NCBI GenBank assembly: GCA_963757565.1
Contig: CAVWSB010000011.1
Coordinates: 310,001 to 374,000, forward strand
Source of the DNA: PALSA-894 sp963757565
GTDB lineage: Bacteria; Pseudomonadota; Alphaproteobacteria; Rhizobiales; Xanthobacteraceae
Reading direction: 5' to 3'
Length of the DNA stretch: 64,000 nt
Part shown: piece by piece, positions 27,505 to 37,232 of the stretch
Position numbering within the stretch: the first letter of the stretch is position 1
Layout: the number at the start of each line of letters is the position of its first letter
The notes under the pieces: model-generated
What the model was told of the DNA's origin: nothing
Seen by the model: only the letters and a program-made list of their open reading frames with translations
Database searches by the model: none
Translations under genes and position numbers: made by a program

Positions 27505-27535
27505 TTTCTAGACCCAACCGCGCATCCCGGTCTAC

Positions 27536-28861
27536 TCAATCCACGATCGCCTGATAGACCAGCGCGTTGATCAATTGGCGGTAGTGCCAGCGGGTTGGCC
27601 CCGGCGAATGCGCCATGAACACCACCACGAGGTCCTCCTTCGGGTCCGCCCACCAGTTGGTGCCGCTCGCGCCCGGCCAGTTGAAATCGCCGACCGAGCC
27701 CATCAGCCTTCCGCGCCCGGCTTCGGTGCGCACCGCAAGACCAAGGCCGAAACCGTAATCAGCGCGGGTCGGGTCGGCGTTGGCGATCAGGTTCTTCACC
27801 TCCGGCCCGAGCTGGTTGGTCAGCATGTATTCGGCGGTCTTGCGGCCAAGCACACGTGTCTCGCCATACACGCCCTTGTTCAACAGCATGAGCGCAAAGC
27901 GCATGTAGTCACTCGCCGTCGAGGACAGGCAGCCGCCGCCGCACTCGAACTTCAGCGGCTTGGTCAGGTCGGGCGAATTCGCCTGCGGTTTGCCGGTGTC
28001 CGGATCGGTCGGGAGCGTTTTCGCGTAGCGCGCGGCCTTCTCGGGCGGAATGAAGAATGCCGTGTCGGTCATGCCGAGCGGCTTCCAGACATTCTCCTCG
28101 AAGTATTTGCTGATCGGCTTGCCGGATACTTTCTCGACCACCTGCGCCGTCACATCCAGCCCGAAGCCGTAGTCCCAGGTGGCGCCCGGCTGGTTGAGCA
28201 GCGGCAAGGTGGAGAGCTTCTCCATGAATTCCGCGCCGGTCATCGTCTCGGCCGCAGCGCCACTGCCACCCGGATAGAGCTTGTGTACCGCTGTGCTGCC
28301 GCGCCCGCCGTAGACGAGCCCGGACGTGTGAGTCATCAAATGGCGCAGCGTGATGGGTTGTGTGGCCGGCACCTTGCCGGTGATGGTATCGCCGCTGGCG
28401 TCAAGCTCGGCGACCTCGGGCTTGGCGAAATTCGGAAAATACTTCGAGAGCGGATCGTCGATCAGCAGTTGGCCGCGTTCGTAAAGCTGCAGGGCCGCAA
28501 CCGCGACCATCGGCTTGGTCATCGACGCGATGTTGAAGATCGTGTCCTTGGTCATCGCGACGCCGGCTGTCTTGTCGCGAAAGCCGAACGCCTCGTAATA
28601 GACGAGCTTGCCATGCCGCGCGACCGCGATGACGGCGCCGGGCAGGCGGCCCTTCTCGACATCCGCATCGATCACCTTGGCGATCTCGCCGAGCCGCTCG
28701 GACGACATGCCGACCGTTTCGGGCTTTGCACGCGGCAAGGGATCGGTGCTGACGGTAGCGGCCGCCGTGCTGGTCATGGTGCTCAGCTGGGCCGTCGCTG
28801 GACCATGGATCGGAATACCGAGAAGAAATGCCGCGATCGCGGTTGACGTGTGCTTGAGCAT
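27536..28861 (-). CDS. Exported serine hydrolase, beta-lactamase class C / EstB-like
   Basis: 441 residues with a signal peptide ('MLKHTSTAIAAFLLGIPIHG'). The SxxK motif is 'FNIASMTKPMVAVAALQL', the second motif 'ATWDYGFGLDVTAQVVEK' supplies the Tyr, and a C-terminal 'WPGASGTNWWADPKED' corresponds to the KTG/HxG region. These proteins are usually esterases, D-peptidases or transesterases rather than true beta-lactamases. Monocistronic. Confidence 0.85.
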   Translation of the reverse strand: MLKHTSTAIAAFLLGIPIHGPATAQLSTMTSTAAATVSTDPLPRAKPETVGMSSERLGEIAKVIDADVEKGRLPGAVIAVARHGKLVYYEAFGFRDKTAGVAMTKDTIFNIASMTKPMVAVAALQLYERGQLLIDDPLSKYFPNFAKPEVAELDASGDTITGKVPATQPITLRHLMTHTSGLVYGGRGSTAVHKLYPGGSGAAAETMTGAEFMEKLSTLPLLNQPGATWDYGFGLDVTAQVVEKVSGKPISKYFEENVWKPLGMTDTAFFIPPEKAARYAKTLPTDPDTGKPQANSPDLTKPLKFECGGGCLSSTASDYMRFALMLLNKGVYGETRVLGRKTAEYMLTNQLGPEVKNLIANADPTRADYGFGLGLAVRTEAGRGRLMGSVGDFNWPGASGTNWWADPKEDLVVVFMAHSPGPTRWHYRQLINALVYQAIVD

Positions 28862-28918
28862 GATCGCCTCCCTGCGGTGCGTCTTCCGGCGCCGCTGGAC
28901 GCAAAGCTACACTAAACC

Positions 28919-29845
28919 TCAGGGCGCGAGCAGCACCTGCTTACAGGCGGCCGGCAGGTCCGCCATGGTCAGCGGCGCGCGCGGTTTCGGCGGCTCCTTC
29001 GGCGGAGGCGGGTGCAGGACCGAATCCTTGAACCAGTAATCGAGGTCGTGGCCACAGCCTTCGGTCTCGCCGGGCGGCTCCTGGCCTTTGCACTCCGGGC
29101 TGCCGGGCTGGCAGACGATGCGCACGTGGAAATGATAGTCGTGGCCCCACCACGGCCGCACCTTGTGCAGGAAGGTGCGGTCGTTGCCGGCCTCGCGGCA
29201 AAGAGCCTTCTTGATCGCCGCGTTCACGAAAATGCGCTCGACCTTCGGGTCCTCCGCGGCGGCCTTGATCACGGCAAACTGCCCGTCGTGCCGCCATACC
29301 TTCGGATCGACATCGGTGCGGCTCTCGGCCACCACCATGGTGGCGGACATTTCCTCGCGCTCCTCGCGCGAGAGCGGCGTCTTCGGCATCGGGGTGAGCC
29401 AGATGTCGGCATCGAGTCCGACCTGGTGGCTGGCATGACCGGTGAGCATCGGGCCGCCGCGCGGTTGCGACATGTCGCCGACCAGGAGCCCCGGCCACGA
29501 CGATACCTTCGGCACCTTCTCGGCCAGGCGCTCCAGGAATGCGATCATCTCCGGATGACCGTAGTTGCGATTGCGCGAGAGCCGCATCACCTGCCAGGTC
29601 TTGCCGTTGATCGGGAGCGCAACGCCGCCGGCAAGGCAGCCGTGGGTGTAGAAGCCGATCGAGCGCGCCTCCATCGGCACCGGCTTGAGCCTGCGCGCGA
29701 ACAGTTCCCTGGCGGGAGTCTTCGGGTCGTCCGGATTGGCGAGGGGCGGCAGCGGCTTCGGATCGACCGTCCCTCTGTCCTGCGCCAGCGCGGGAAGGGA
29801 CAAGACAAGGACCGGAACAAGCGCAAGCGCGGCAGCCAATCGCAT
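28919..29845 (-). CDS. mepA: Penicillin-insensitive murein endopeptidase
   Basis: 308 residues with a signal peptide ('MRLAAALALVPVLVLSLPAL'). The LAS-type zinc site is visible as 'MLTGHASHQVGLDADIWLTP' (His and Asp ligands) and 'WWGHDYHFHVRIVCQPGSPE' (HxH). It cleaves D-Ala-meso-DAP cross-links in periplasmic peptidoglycan. Cys residues 'GCLAGG', 'ALCRE', 'IVCQ', 'EGCGHD' match the conserved disulfides of peptidase family M74. ATG 29845 puts the signal peptide at the start. Confidence 0.9.
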   Translation of the reverse strand: MRLAAALALVPVLVLSLPALAQDRGTVDPKPLPPLANPDDPKTPARELFARRLKPVPMEARSIGFYTHGCLAGGVALPINGKTWQVMRLSRNRNYGHPEMIAFLERLAEKVPKVSSWPGLLVGDMSQPRGGPMLTGHASHQVGLDADIWLTPMPKTPLSREEREEMSATMVVAESRTDVDPKVWRHDGQFAVIKAAAEDPKVERIFVNAAIKKALCREAGNDRTFLHKVRPWWGHDYHFHVRIVCQPGSPECKGQEPPGETEGCGHDLDYWFKDSVLHPPPPKEPPKPRAPLTMADLPAACKQVLLAP

Positions 29846-30004
29846 CGGGTCTTCCTGGCGCTTTGAGTCGTCCCCTGCGCCATCTTCACCTTTCGGCCGC
29901 CGCTGCCAAGAGGGAACCGGATCGTCGCGCGCATCGCGGGAACCGACAGCCCGCGCGTCCGTTGCAGGTCCAAGGGAAGGGGAGAACATCAAGGAGAATC
30001 AAGA

Positions 30005-30385
30005 ATGGCAACGTCTGCAGCAGTCGAAAAACGCGAAACCGCCTCGCTGATCGGCAGCGACAAGGTCGAAGGCACCAACGTGTACCGCTCGAACGGCGAC
30101 AGCATCGGATCGATCGAACGCATTATGATCGACAAGCAATCCGGCAAGGTTGCCTACGCTGTGATGAGCTTCGGCGGCTTCCTCGGCATCGGTCACGACC
30201 ACTATCCGGTTCCGTGGTCGCTGCTCACCTACAATACCAACCTCGGCGGCTACGAGGTCAACATCTCGGAGCAGCAGCTCAAAGGCGCGCCGAGCTACGC
30301 CAACGACAACGATTGGGACTGGGAAGACCGCAAGCGCGCCCAGCAGGTCTACGATTATTACCGCGTACCGCCGTACTGGATGTAA
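30005..30385 (+). CDS. PRC-barrel domain protein
   Basis: 126 residues. A PRC-barrel fold spans about residues 15-90 ('LIGSDKVEGTNVYRSNGDSI', 'IMIDKQSGKVAYAVMSFGGF', 'PVPWSLLTYNTNLGGY'), followed by an acidic/aromatic tail. Stand-alone PRC-barrel proteins of this form are often stress-induced in Hyphomicrobiales; the function is unknown. A good ribosome site (AAGGAGAA) precedes the ATG, and a strong terminator follows. Confidence 0.85.
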   Translation: MATSAAVEKRETASLIGSDKVEGTNVYRSNGDSIGSIERIMIDKQSGKVAYAVMSFGGFLGIGHDHYPVPWSLLTYNTNLGGYEVNISEQQLKGAPSYANDNDWDWEDRKRAQQVYDYYRVPPYWM

Positions 30386-30409
30386 CGCGGCGCGTCAGCT
30401 GCGCTCAGC

Positions 30410-30445
30410 ATCGCCCCGTTCGGGAAACCGAGCGGGGCGATTTCA
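30410..30445 (+). terminator. Strong Rho-independent terminator
   Basis: A 14-bp stem (30410-30423 with 30428-30441, one G-T pair) is closed by a GAAA tetraloop and followed by TTCATTTC. It ends the PRC-barrel gene and, as it lies between convergent genes, may also stop lepA transcription. Confidence 0.75.
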
Positions 30446-30447
30446 TT

Positions 30448-32260
<1,813 letters not shown>

Positions 32261-32340
32261 GCGCGGCAGATAACACCCGCGCTGCAGTGCGGCAATGTCT
32301 GTTCTTTCCACACTCCGCTCATTCCGGCGACACTTTCTTT

Positions 32341-32461
32341 CCCCTCTCCCTGAAAGGGAGAGGGTTGCCGCCGCAGGCGGCGGGGAGAGGGTCTTCGCTT
32401 CGTTCCGGCCCTCTCCCGCCTCGCATTCGCTCGGCACCCTCTCCCGCAAGCGGGAGAGGGG
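32341..32461. repeat. Cluster of CTCTCCC/GGGAGAG palindromes
   Basis: Three short palindromes in a row (CCCTCTCCCTGAAAGGGAGAGGG, the GCCGCCGCAGGCGGC stem, and CCCTCTCCCGCAAGCGGGAGAGGG) are of the REP-like kind common in this lineage. They lie upstream of lepA and downstream of RNA copy B. A degraded relative is at about 50690-50740. Confidence 0.7.
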
Positions 32462-32549
32462 ACTCGCGGTGAGTGTGTCGCGCAAAAGGGTAATCGACAT
32501 CGTTCTCGCGACGCATCCGCGCCCGAGTCATGCCCGCATCCTCCGCGCC

Positions 32550-32947
32550 TCCCCCAAAAAGGGGAAGCGGAGCGCCGGGAAACGCCGGGGTCTGCGAAAC
32601 CCCGTGGGCGGCTGGCGAAGCCACCCGGCACCGTAAGGAGGTGCCGCGCGCCCTTGCGATCGGGGGCGCGCGCCTCCCGGCGCTTCGCTTGGCGGCGTTT
32701 TCCGGTCCCGGGCCACGCTTTCCTCGGCGCGCTTGTTGCGCCGACGTCAGCCGGCTCCCGGCAGGAGGTCCTTAGTGACCTCCGGGTGGAGCCCCGGGCC
32801 GCCCGAGTGCAGCATGCCTGCTGCCCGCGGTGCCGCGTGACGAACCCTTCGGTTCGCCCCGGAAGTATCAGCGTCACATCTCCGACGCGTTCCTCCGGCC
32901 CGCCCCACCCAAGCGATGCCTCGCGAGAGCGCCCCAAGGTGGGCGAG
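32550..32947 (-). ncRNA. Structured RNA element, copy B
   Basis: About 400 nt, homologous to 3100-3458 on the same strand and likewise preceded by a TTGACA promoter. Hairpins keep pairing while the sequence differs: for example GGAGGTC/GACCTCC (32764-32783) replaces GGGGGAC/GTCCCCC of copy A, and GGCACC/GGTGCC (32627-32645) replaces GCGGATC/GATCCGC. The enclosing helix AGCGCCGGGA (32571-32580) with TCCCGGCGCT (32675-32684) is kept. The promoter-proximal 100 nt (32850-32947) differ from copy A. A CCCC-T5-GGGG hairpin (minus-strand text) at 32551-32564 may mark the 3' end. Open frames through it are shadows of base composition. The family is not recognised. Confidence 0.6.
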
Positions 32948-32955
32948 ATGAAGAA

Positions 32956-32984
32956 TATAAACCAATTAATAGGATCATTGTCAA
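32956..32984 (-). promoter_or_regulatory. Sigma-70 promoter of RNA copy B
   Basis: Minus-strand -35 TTGACA (32979-32984) and -10 TTTATA (32956-32961) with a 17-nt spacer; TATATT (32954-32959) is an alternative -10 with 19 nt. It reads away from the mazE-like gene that begins at 33039. Confidence 0.65.
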
Positions 32985-32999
32985 GATCGCGACTTAGAG

Positions 33000-33018
33000 G
33001 CATTGTAAGACGTAATGC
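33000..33018. promoter_or_regulatory. Inverted repeat upstream of the antitoxin gene
   Basis: GCATT (33000-33004) and AATGC (33014-33018) flank a 9-nt spacer, 20 nt before the antitoxin ATG. This is a plausible autoregulatory operator for the AbrB-type antitoxin or antitoxin-toxin complex. It also lies just behind the divergent RNA-B promoter. Confidence 0.4.
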
Positions 33019-33038
33019 GGTAAGTTAATATCCTGACT

Positions 33039-33278
33039 ATGAACAAACCGGCCCGACCTCCTGTGGTTTTTTCCAAGGTCTCGGTGAAAAGCCAGACCGT
33101 GATTCCCCGCACCGTGCGCGAGCGACTCGGCGTTCAAGCCGGCGACATCCTTCGTTACCGCGTGACCGACGAGGGCGTACTGATCGACAAGGCGCCGGCT
33201 TCCGAACAGGACGATCCGTTCGCGTCGTTCTCGGAGTGGTCAAGCGAAGCCGACGAAAAAGCCTATGCCGGTCTCTGA
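33039..33278 (+). CDS. AbrB/MazE-type antitoxin
   Basis: 79 residues with a swapped-hairpin AbrB DNA-binding domain ('SKVSVKSQTVIPRTVRERLG', 'GDILRYRVTDEGVLIDKAP') and an acidic C-terminal tail ('DDPFASFSEWSSEADEKAYA') that would occupy the toxin. The gene overlaps the toxin gene by 14 nt, the usual toxin-antitoxin arrangement. Confidence 0.88.
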   Translation: MNKPARPPVVFSKVSVKSQTVIPRTVRERLGVQAGDILRYRVTDEGVLIDKAPASEQDDPFASFSEWSSEADEKAYAGL

Positions 33279-33612
33279 GCCGCGATTCGATGCCTTCGAT
33301 ATCGTCGTCGTTCCATTCCCGTATGCGGATCGCCTGGCCGAAAAGCGGCGGCCCGCGCTGGTCATCTCCAACAAGAAACTGGAAGCGCTCGGCGTAATCT
33401 GGGTTGCGATGATCACGAGCGCGGATAACGAGAGCTGGTCGAGCGATGTTCCGATCGTGGACCTGGATCGCGCCGGACTCCCGGCGTCATCGGTCATCCG
33501 CCCCGCGAAGATCGCCAGTATCGATCCGGCTCGTGTGTTGCGCCGGGCCGGGAAACTCGACAAGGCAACGGCGCGGACAGTCTCGCAAAGGGTGCGGAGA
33601 TTTCTCGGCTGA
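33265..33612 (+). CDS. MazF/PemK-type toxin (type II toxin-antitoxin)
   Basis: 115 residues of the PemK-like fold. It has 'FDIVVVPFPYADRLAEKRRP' with the catalytic-site R-P-A segment, 'ALVISN', 'WVAMITSAD' (the conserved T/S before the RNA-binding loop), 'GLPASSVIRPAKIASID' and 'KATARTVSQRVRRFL'. MazF proteins are sequence-specific endoribonucleases neutralised by the upstream antitoxin. All of the expected core elements appear intact. Confidence 0.88.
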   Translation: MPVSEPRFDAFDIVVVPFPYADRLAEKRRPALVISNKKLEALGVIWVAMITSADNESWSSDVPIVDLDRAGLPASSVIRPAKIASIDPARVLRRAGKLDKATARTVSQRVRRFLG

Positions 33613-33812
33613 TGGTCGCGCGCTTGATGCCCACGCAAAAATTTCCCACCGCGCGCGCCTTCGTCCCGGCAAAAATCGCCGGCTACGATTTGCTAACCAT
33701 CTAAGTCGTTGCGCGGTCTCGGGCGCGTTTTGGCATGCGGCTTGCGAAGACCTTTTCGAAAACGCAGTTCTCCCGTTGCGTTTTCCCGGGTTCCGTCTGA
33801 GCCCCGGTGATA

Positions 33813-33868
33813 CGGCCCCGGTCCGCGCGTGCCACACACCCCCGAGCGCGGCCGGGGCCGTTCAATTT
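33813..33868 (+). terminator. Terminator-like hairpin
   Basis: A 15-bp stem with one bulge (33813-33828 with 33846-33860) is followed on the plus strand by TTCAATTT. It lies about 200 nt after the toxin gene and 20 nt beyond the end of the convergent gene at 33881. The T run is imperfect, so it is only a probable terminator. Nothing else is visible in 33613-33880. Confidence 0.5.
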
Positions 33869-33880
33869 CGGATGGGCTTT

Positions 33881-34183
33881 TCAGGCCGCGGCGTTTTTGG
33901 TGACGCCTGCCGGCGCAACGAGCGCACCGAGATTTTCCAGCAATGCGGCGGCCCGGCGACGCGCCAGCCGGCTTGCCTTGGCTTGCAGCTCGGGGTCGAC
34001 ATCGGGAAGCGGCACGACGCCTGGCGCCGTCTTGTCGAGTGCCTCGGCGAATTCAGCGATCACCGTAGACATCGACTTGCGGCTGTTCGCCAGCATGACG
34101 CCGATGATGGCGCGGGTGATCAGGCGCTGTGTCGTCACCTCGATCAGCAGTTCGTCGGCAAGGTCTTCATGTCGCTGGCGCAT
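33881..34183 (-). CDS. Hypothetical protein, helical, 100 residues
   Basis: Unrecognised. The sequence is predicted almost wholly alpha-helical and soluble, with a hydrophobic segment 'TTQRLITRAIIGVMLANSRK' near residue 17-36 and a basic, alanine-rich C-terminal half ('KASRLARRRAAALLENLGAL'). A ribosome site (AGGAGCC) precedes the ATG. Codon use resembles its neighbours, so it is likely a real gene. Confidence 0.6.
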   Translation of the reverse strand: MRQRHEDLADELLIEVTTQRLITRAIIGVMLANSRKSMSTVIAEFAEALDKTAPGVVPLPDVDPELQAKASRLARRRAAALLENLGALVAPAGVTKNAAA

Positions 34184-34403
34184 GGGGGGCTCCTGAGCTG
34201 GGACGCAACCGTACGCTTGCGGCTCTTGCGCCGCCGCTAAGCCCGCCGGATCAACTTTCCGGCGCGCCTTAACGTCGCGCTGACCCTAAGCGGGCGGAAA
34301 GTTCCGTCGGTGCAGTTGCTGGCAGGGCGTCGCGTACCCAGAAGCGTCATCCGATCAACGGGTTACGTTCGGGAGATCGTGGCGGAAAGATTTTCCCCGC
34401 CCG

Positions 34404-34432
34404 TGTCGATCGACCGTCCGCCGAATCGTCGT
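34404..34432 (+). promoter_or_regulatory. Candidate ECF42-dependent promoter 1
   Basis: TGTCGA (34404-34409), 17 nt, then CGTCGT (34427-34432), 55 nt before the first gene of the YCII/VOC cluster. The -35 TGTCGA with a CGTC-like -10 is the pattern reported for ECF42 sigma factors, and the same pair with the same spacing occurs at 36430. Nothing else is visible in the 304-nt gap 34184-34487. Confidence 0.6.
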
Positions 34433-34487
34433 CATGTTGACGCCGCGCGTGCGGCCGATAAGACGCGCGCAAACCAAGGAGGAAAAA

Positions 34488-34970
34488 ATGGCAAAAGCCC
34501 GAGCGATCACGCCTTGTCTCTGGTTCGATGACCGCATCGCCGAGGCAGTGAAGTTCTACATCGCGGTATTTGGCGACGGCGAAATCCTCTCGACATCGCA
34601 TTACGGGGAGGGCGCCCCGCAGCCGAAGGGCACGGTGATGGTGATCATGTTCCGGCTCGGATCGCAGAAATTCATGGCGCTCAACGGCGGGCCGCTGTTC
34701 AAATTCACCGAAGCGGTCTCGTTCATGGTCGATTGCGACAACCAGACCGAGGTCGATCATTTCTGGAATTCGCTCACCGCGGATGGCGGTGAGGAAAGCC
34801 AGTGCGGCTGGCTCAAGGACAAATACGGCCTGTCGTGGCAGATCACGCCAAGCGCCCTGCTGCGCTGTGTCACCGACAAGGATCCGGTGAAGGCGCAGCG
34901 CGCGATGGCGGCGATGATGACCATGAAGAAGATCGACATTGCGGCGATCGAGCGCGCGCACGCGGGGTAA
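34488..34970 (+). CDS. VOC superfamily protein, PhnB / 3-demethylubiquinone methyltransferase-like
   Basis: 160 residues of the PF06983-type glyoxalase fold: 'ITPCLWFDDRIAEAVKFYIA', 'SHYGEGAPQPKGTVMVIMFR', 'FMALNGGPLFKFTEAVSFMV', 'GWLKDKYGLSWQITPSAL'. Despite the family name these are not proven methyltransferases. They often occur beside YCII proteins and ECF sigma factors, as here. The ATG is preceded by a near-perfect ribosome site (AAGGAGGAAAAA). Confidence 0.88.
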   Translation: MAKARAITPCLWFDDRIAEAVKFYIAVFGDGEILSTSHYGEGAPQPKGTVMVIMFRLGSQKFMALNGGPLFKFTEAVSFMVDCDNQTEVDHFWNSLTADGGEESQCGWLKDKYGLSWQITPSALLRCVTDKDPVKAQRAMAAMMTMKKIDIAAIERAHAG

Positions 34971-34997
34971 AGGGCCTACGAAAACCAGGAGACTCAC

Positions 34998-35357
34998 ATG
35001 GTCTACGTCGACGGATTTGTCGTGCCGCTGCCGAAGAAGAACCTCAAGGCCTATCGCGCGATGGCGAAGAAGGCCGGCAAGGTTTGGCGCGAGCATGGCG
35101 CGCTCGACTATCGGGAATGCATCGCCGACGACGTGAAGATGGGCAAGCACACCTCGTTCCCGCGCAGCGTCAAGCTGAAGAAGGACGAGGTCGTGGTGTT
35201 CTCCTACATCGTCTATGCGTCGCGGGCGGCGCGCGACCGCTGCAACGCCAAGGTGATGGCCGACAAGCGGCTCGCCACGATGATGGATCCGAAGGCGATG
35301 CCGTTCGACGGCAAGCGGCTGATCTATGGCGGGTTCAAGACGATCGTGGAGGCGTGA
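34998..35357 (+). CDS. DUF1428 family protein
   Basis: 119 residues with the DUF1428 pattern 'YVDGFVVPLPKKNLKAYRAM', 'WREHGALDYRECIADDVKMG' and 'MPFDGKRLIYGGFKTIVE'. This is a ferredoxin-like fold related to the dimeric alpha-beta barrel proteins (YCII, EthD). Function unknown. It is in an operon with the VOC gene upstream and the GST gene, which starts at the next base after its stop. Confidence 0.85.
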   Translation: MVYVDGFVVPLPKKNLKAYRAMAKKAGKVWREHGALDYRECIADDVKMGKHTSFPRSVKLKKDEVVVFSYIVYASRAARDRCNAKVMADKRLATMMDPKAMPFDGKRLIYGGFKTIVEA

Positions 35358-36005
35358 ATGCTGACGCTGCATTTCCATCCGCTCTCCTCGTTCTGCCACA
35401 AGGCGTTGATCGCGCTTTACGAGAACGATACGCCTTTCACGCCGAACATCGTGAATCTGCAGGACGAGGGCGAACGCGCAGCGCTGCTCAAGCTCTGGCC
35501 GATCGGCAAGTTTCCCGTGCTGCAGGATTCCACGCGCGACCGCGTGGTGCCGGAAGCGAGCATCATCATCGAATATCTCGACCAGCATTATCCGGGAAAG
35601 ACCAGGTTCGTTCCGGCCGATCCGGATGCGGCGCGGCAGATGCGGCTGCGCGACCGCTATTTCGACCTGCACATCCACATGCACATGCAGAAGATCGTCG
35701 GTGACCGGCTGCGTCCGGCAGACAAGAAGGACCTGCATGGCGTCGCCGACGCGCGCGAGCGTATCGGCCGCGCACTCGTTGCACTCGAGAAGCAATTGCC
35801 GGGCAAGCAATGGATCATGGGCGACACGTTCAGCATGGCGGACTGCGCGGCTGCACCCGCGCTGTTCTACACCGACTGGCTGATGCCGCTCGCGCAGGAT
35901 TATCCCAACACCGCGGCCTATCTCGGCCGGCTCAAGGAACGGCCGTCCTATGCGCGCGCGCTGAAGGAGGCGGAGCCATACTTCCAGTATTTCCCGAAGG
36001 AGTAG
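35358..36005 (+). CDS. Glutathione S-transferase family protein
   Basis: 215 residues. The N-terminal thioredoxin-like domain has 'LHFHPLSSFCHKALIALYEN' (Ser/Cys near the glutathione site), 'WPIGKFPVLQD' (cis-Pro) and 'VPEASIIIEYLDQHYPG' (the E-S/A-x-I glutathione-binding motif). The C-terminal helical domain includes 'MGDTFSMADCAAAPALFYTD'. It is probably a detoxification or redox enzyme within the ECF42 unit. Confidence 0.9.
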   Translation: MLTLHFHPLSSFCHKALIALYENDTPFTPNIVNLQDEGERAALLKLWPIGKFPVLQDSTRDRVVPEASIIIEYLDQHYPGKTRFVPADPDAARQMRLRDRYFDLHIHMHMQKIVGDRLRPADKKDLHGVADARERIGRALVALEKQLPGKQWIMGDTFSMADCAAAPALFYTDWLMPLAQDYPNTAAYLGRLKERPSYARALKEAEPYFQYFPKE

Positions 36006-36008
36006 GGC

Positions 36009-36377
36009 GTGGCGACGAAATCCGACATCATCCAGGCATGCTTTGCGGCCTATCGCGACCGCAAGCGCGAGGTGCTGGAGCGGGCTTTCGCGGAGGACTT
36101 CACCTTCACCAGCCCGTATGACGACCACATCAGCAAGGCCGAATATTTCCTGCGCTGCTGGCCGCTCAGTTCATCCGGCCAGATGACCAACGAGGTGGAG
36201 CGCATCTTCGAACAGGGCGATGCGGCGTTTGTGACCTACCGGGTGGTCGCCACCAAGGGCGAATGCTTCCGCAACACGGAATTCTTCGTGTTCGCGGGCG
36301 AGAGGGTCAAAAGCATCGACGTCTATTTCGGCGCGAGCTACCAGGACGGCAAGTTCGTGAAGCAGAAAGCATCGTGA
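36009..36377 (+). CDS. SnoaL-like / NTF2-fold protein
   Basis: 122 residues with a GTG start 3 nt after the GST stop. NTF2-like cone fold: 'DIIQACFAAYRDRKREVLER', 'FTFTSPYDDHISKAEYFLRC', 'FEQGDAAFVTYRVV', 'GERVKSIDVYFGAS'. Function unknown; often annotated as ketosteroid-isomerase-like. It is the last gene of the first transcription unit. Confidence 0.82.
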   Translation: MATKSDIIQACFAAYRDRKREVLERAFAEDFTFTSPYDDHISKAEYFLRCWPLSSSGQMTNEVERIFEQGDAAFVTYRVVATKGECFRNTEFFVFAGERVKSIDVYFGASYQDGKFVKQKAS

Positions 36378-36381
36378 TTCC

Positions 36382-36399
36382 GGGCCGTTAGAACGGCCC
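36382..36399 (+). terminator. Short hairpin after the SnoaL-like gene
   Basis: GGGCCGTT-AG-AACGGCCC is a perfect 8-bp stem only 4 nt after the stop codon. It has no direct T run, although TTTATTTC follows about 20 nt later. It may end the first unit just before promoter 2. Confidence 0.4.
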
Positions 36400-36429
36400 C
36401 TCTCGCGGCCGATTTATTTCCCTCACGCT

Positions 36430-36458
36430 TGTCGATCCGCCGCCGCCTGGTTCGTCGT
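36430..36458 (+). promoter_or_regulatory. Candidate ECF42-dependent promoter 2
   Basis: TGTCGA (36430-36435), 17-nt spacer, CGTCGT (36453-36458). The spacing is identical to promoter 1, but the spacer sequence is different. It would start transcription near 36465, upstream of the small membrane protein and the first YCII gene. Confidence 0.6.
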
Positions 36459-36510
36459 GTCATCGAAGGGGTTCATGGTCCGGATGGACCGGATGACAGG
36501 GATGGCACCC

Positions 36511-36732
36511 ATGATCGAATTCACGCCACGCTTTTTCCTCCTGCCCGCCATCGCGATCGCGGTGCTGGGGATGCTCTATGTCCCGGCCGACGGCGGCCAT
36601 GCGCGCGGGATGTGCGGCCCGGCGGTGACCATCGCCGATCCCGGCATCCGCGCGAGTTTCGCAGCCGCGCAGCGCCGCCAGTCCGCGGCGGCATCCGAAA
36701 TCTGCGCGGTACATGCCAATAATCTGCGCTAA
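36511..36732 (+). CDS. Small protein with N-terminal membrane anchor or signal
   Basis: 73 residues from ATG 36511 ('MIEFTPRFFLLPAIAIAVLG'). There is one hydrophobic segment and then 'GGHARGMCGPAVTIADPGIR' and a short helical tail with a second Cys. The frame is open further upstream (GTG 36457, ATG 36475). The GTG lies inside the predicted promoter, so a later start is favoured. No family recognised; probably secreted or periplasmic. Confidence 0.5.
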   Translation: MIEFTPRFFLLPAIAIAVLGMLYVPADGGHARGMCGPAVTIADPGIRASFAAAQRRQSAAASEICAVHANNLR

Positions 36733-36756
36733 ACAACCCATGCACGGAGAGAACCG

Positions 36757-37176
36757 ATGCGTTTCATGGTGATCGTCAAGGCGAGCAAGGAATCCGAGGC
36801 GGGGCAAATGCCCTCGGAGGACATGCTGTCCAAGATGGCGAAGTTCAATGAGGAGATGGTCAAGGCCGGCGTCATGCTCGATGCGGCGGGCTTGCAGGCG
36901 AGCTCCAAAGGTGCACGCGTCCGCTTTGAGGGTGACAAGCGCCGCGTGATAGACGGGCCATTCGCCGAGACCAAGGAGCTGGTCGCCGGCTACTGGATCA
37001 TCCAGGTGAAGAACAAGGCCGAGGCGATCGAGTGGATGAAGCGCTGCCCGAAGCCGCACGAGGGCGATTGCGAGATCGAGATCCGCCAGTTCTTCGAGAT
37101 GGAGGACTTTGGCGAAAGCCCGGCCGTCGATCACCACAAGGCGGTTGGCGAGAAGATGATGGCGCAGAAAAACTAG
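36757..37176 (+). CDS. YCII/DGPF domain protein 1
   Basis: 139 residues. The YCII fold has 'MRFMVIVKASKESEAGQMPS', the name-giving 'VIDGPFAETKELVAGYWIIQ' and 'EIEIRQFFEMEDFG'. DGPF proteins are the standard genomic partners of ECF42 sigma factors. Their biochemical role is unknown, although the fold resembles muconolactone isomerase-type barrels. Two homologues follow at 37688 and 38138. Confidence 0.9.
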   Translation: MRFMVIVKASKESEAGQMPSEDMLSKMAKFNEEMVKAGVMLDAAGLQASSKGARVRFEGDKRRVIDGPFAETKELVAGYWIIQVKNKAEAIEWMKRCPKPHEGDCEIEIRQFFEMEDFGESPAVDHHKAVGEKMMAQKN

Positions 37177-37232
37177 CCGCGCGCCTGTCACATTCTTCGC
37201 TCACACATCACTCAGCAGAAAAGGAACGCGTC

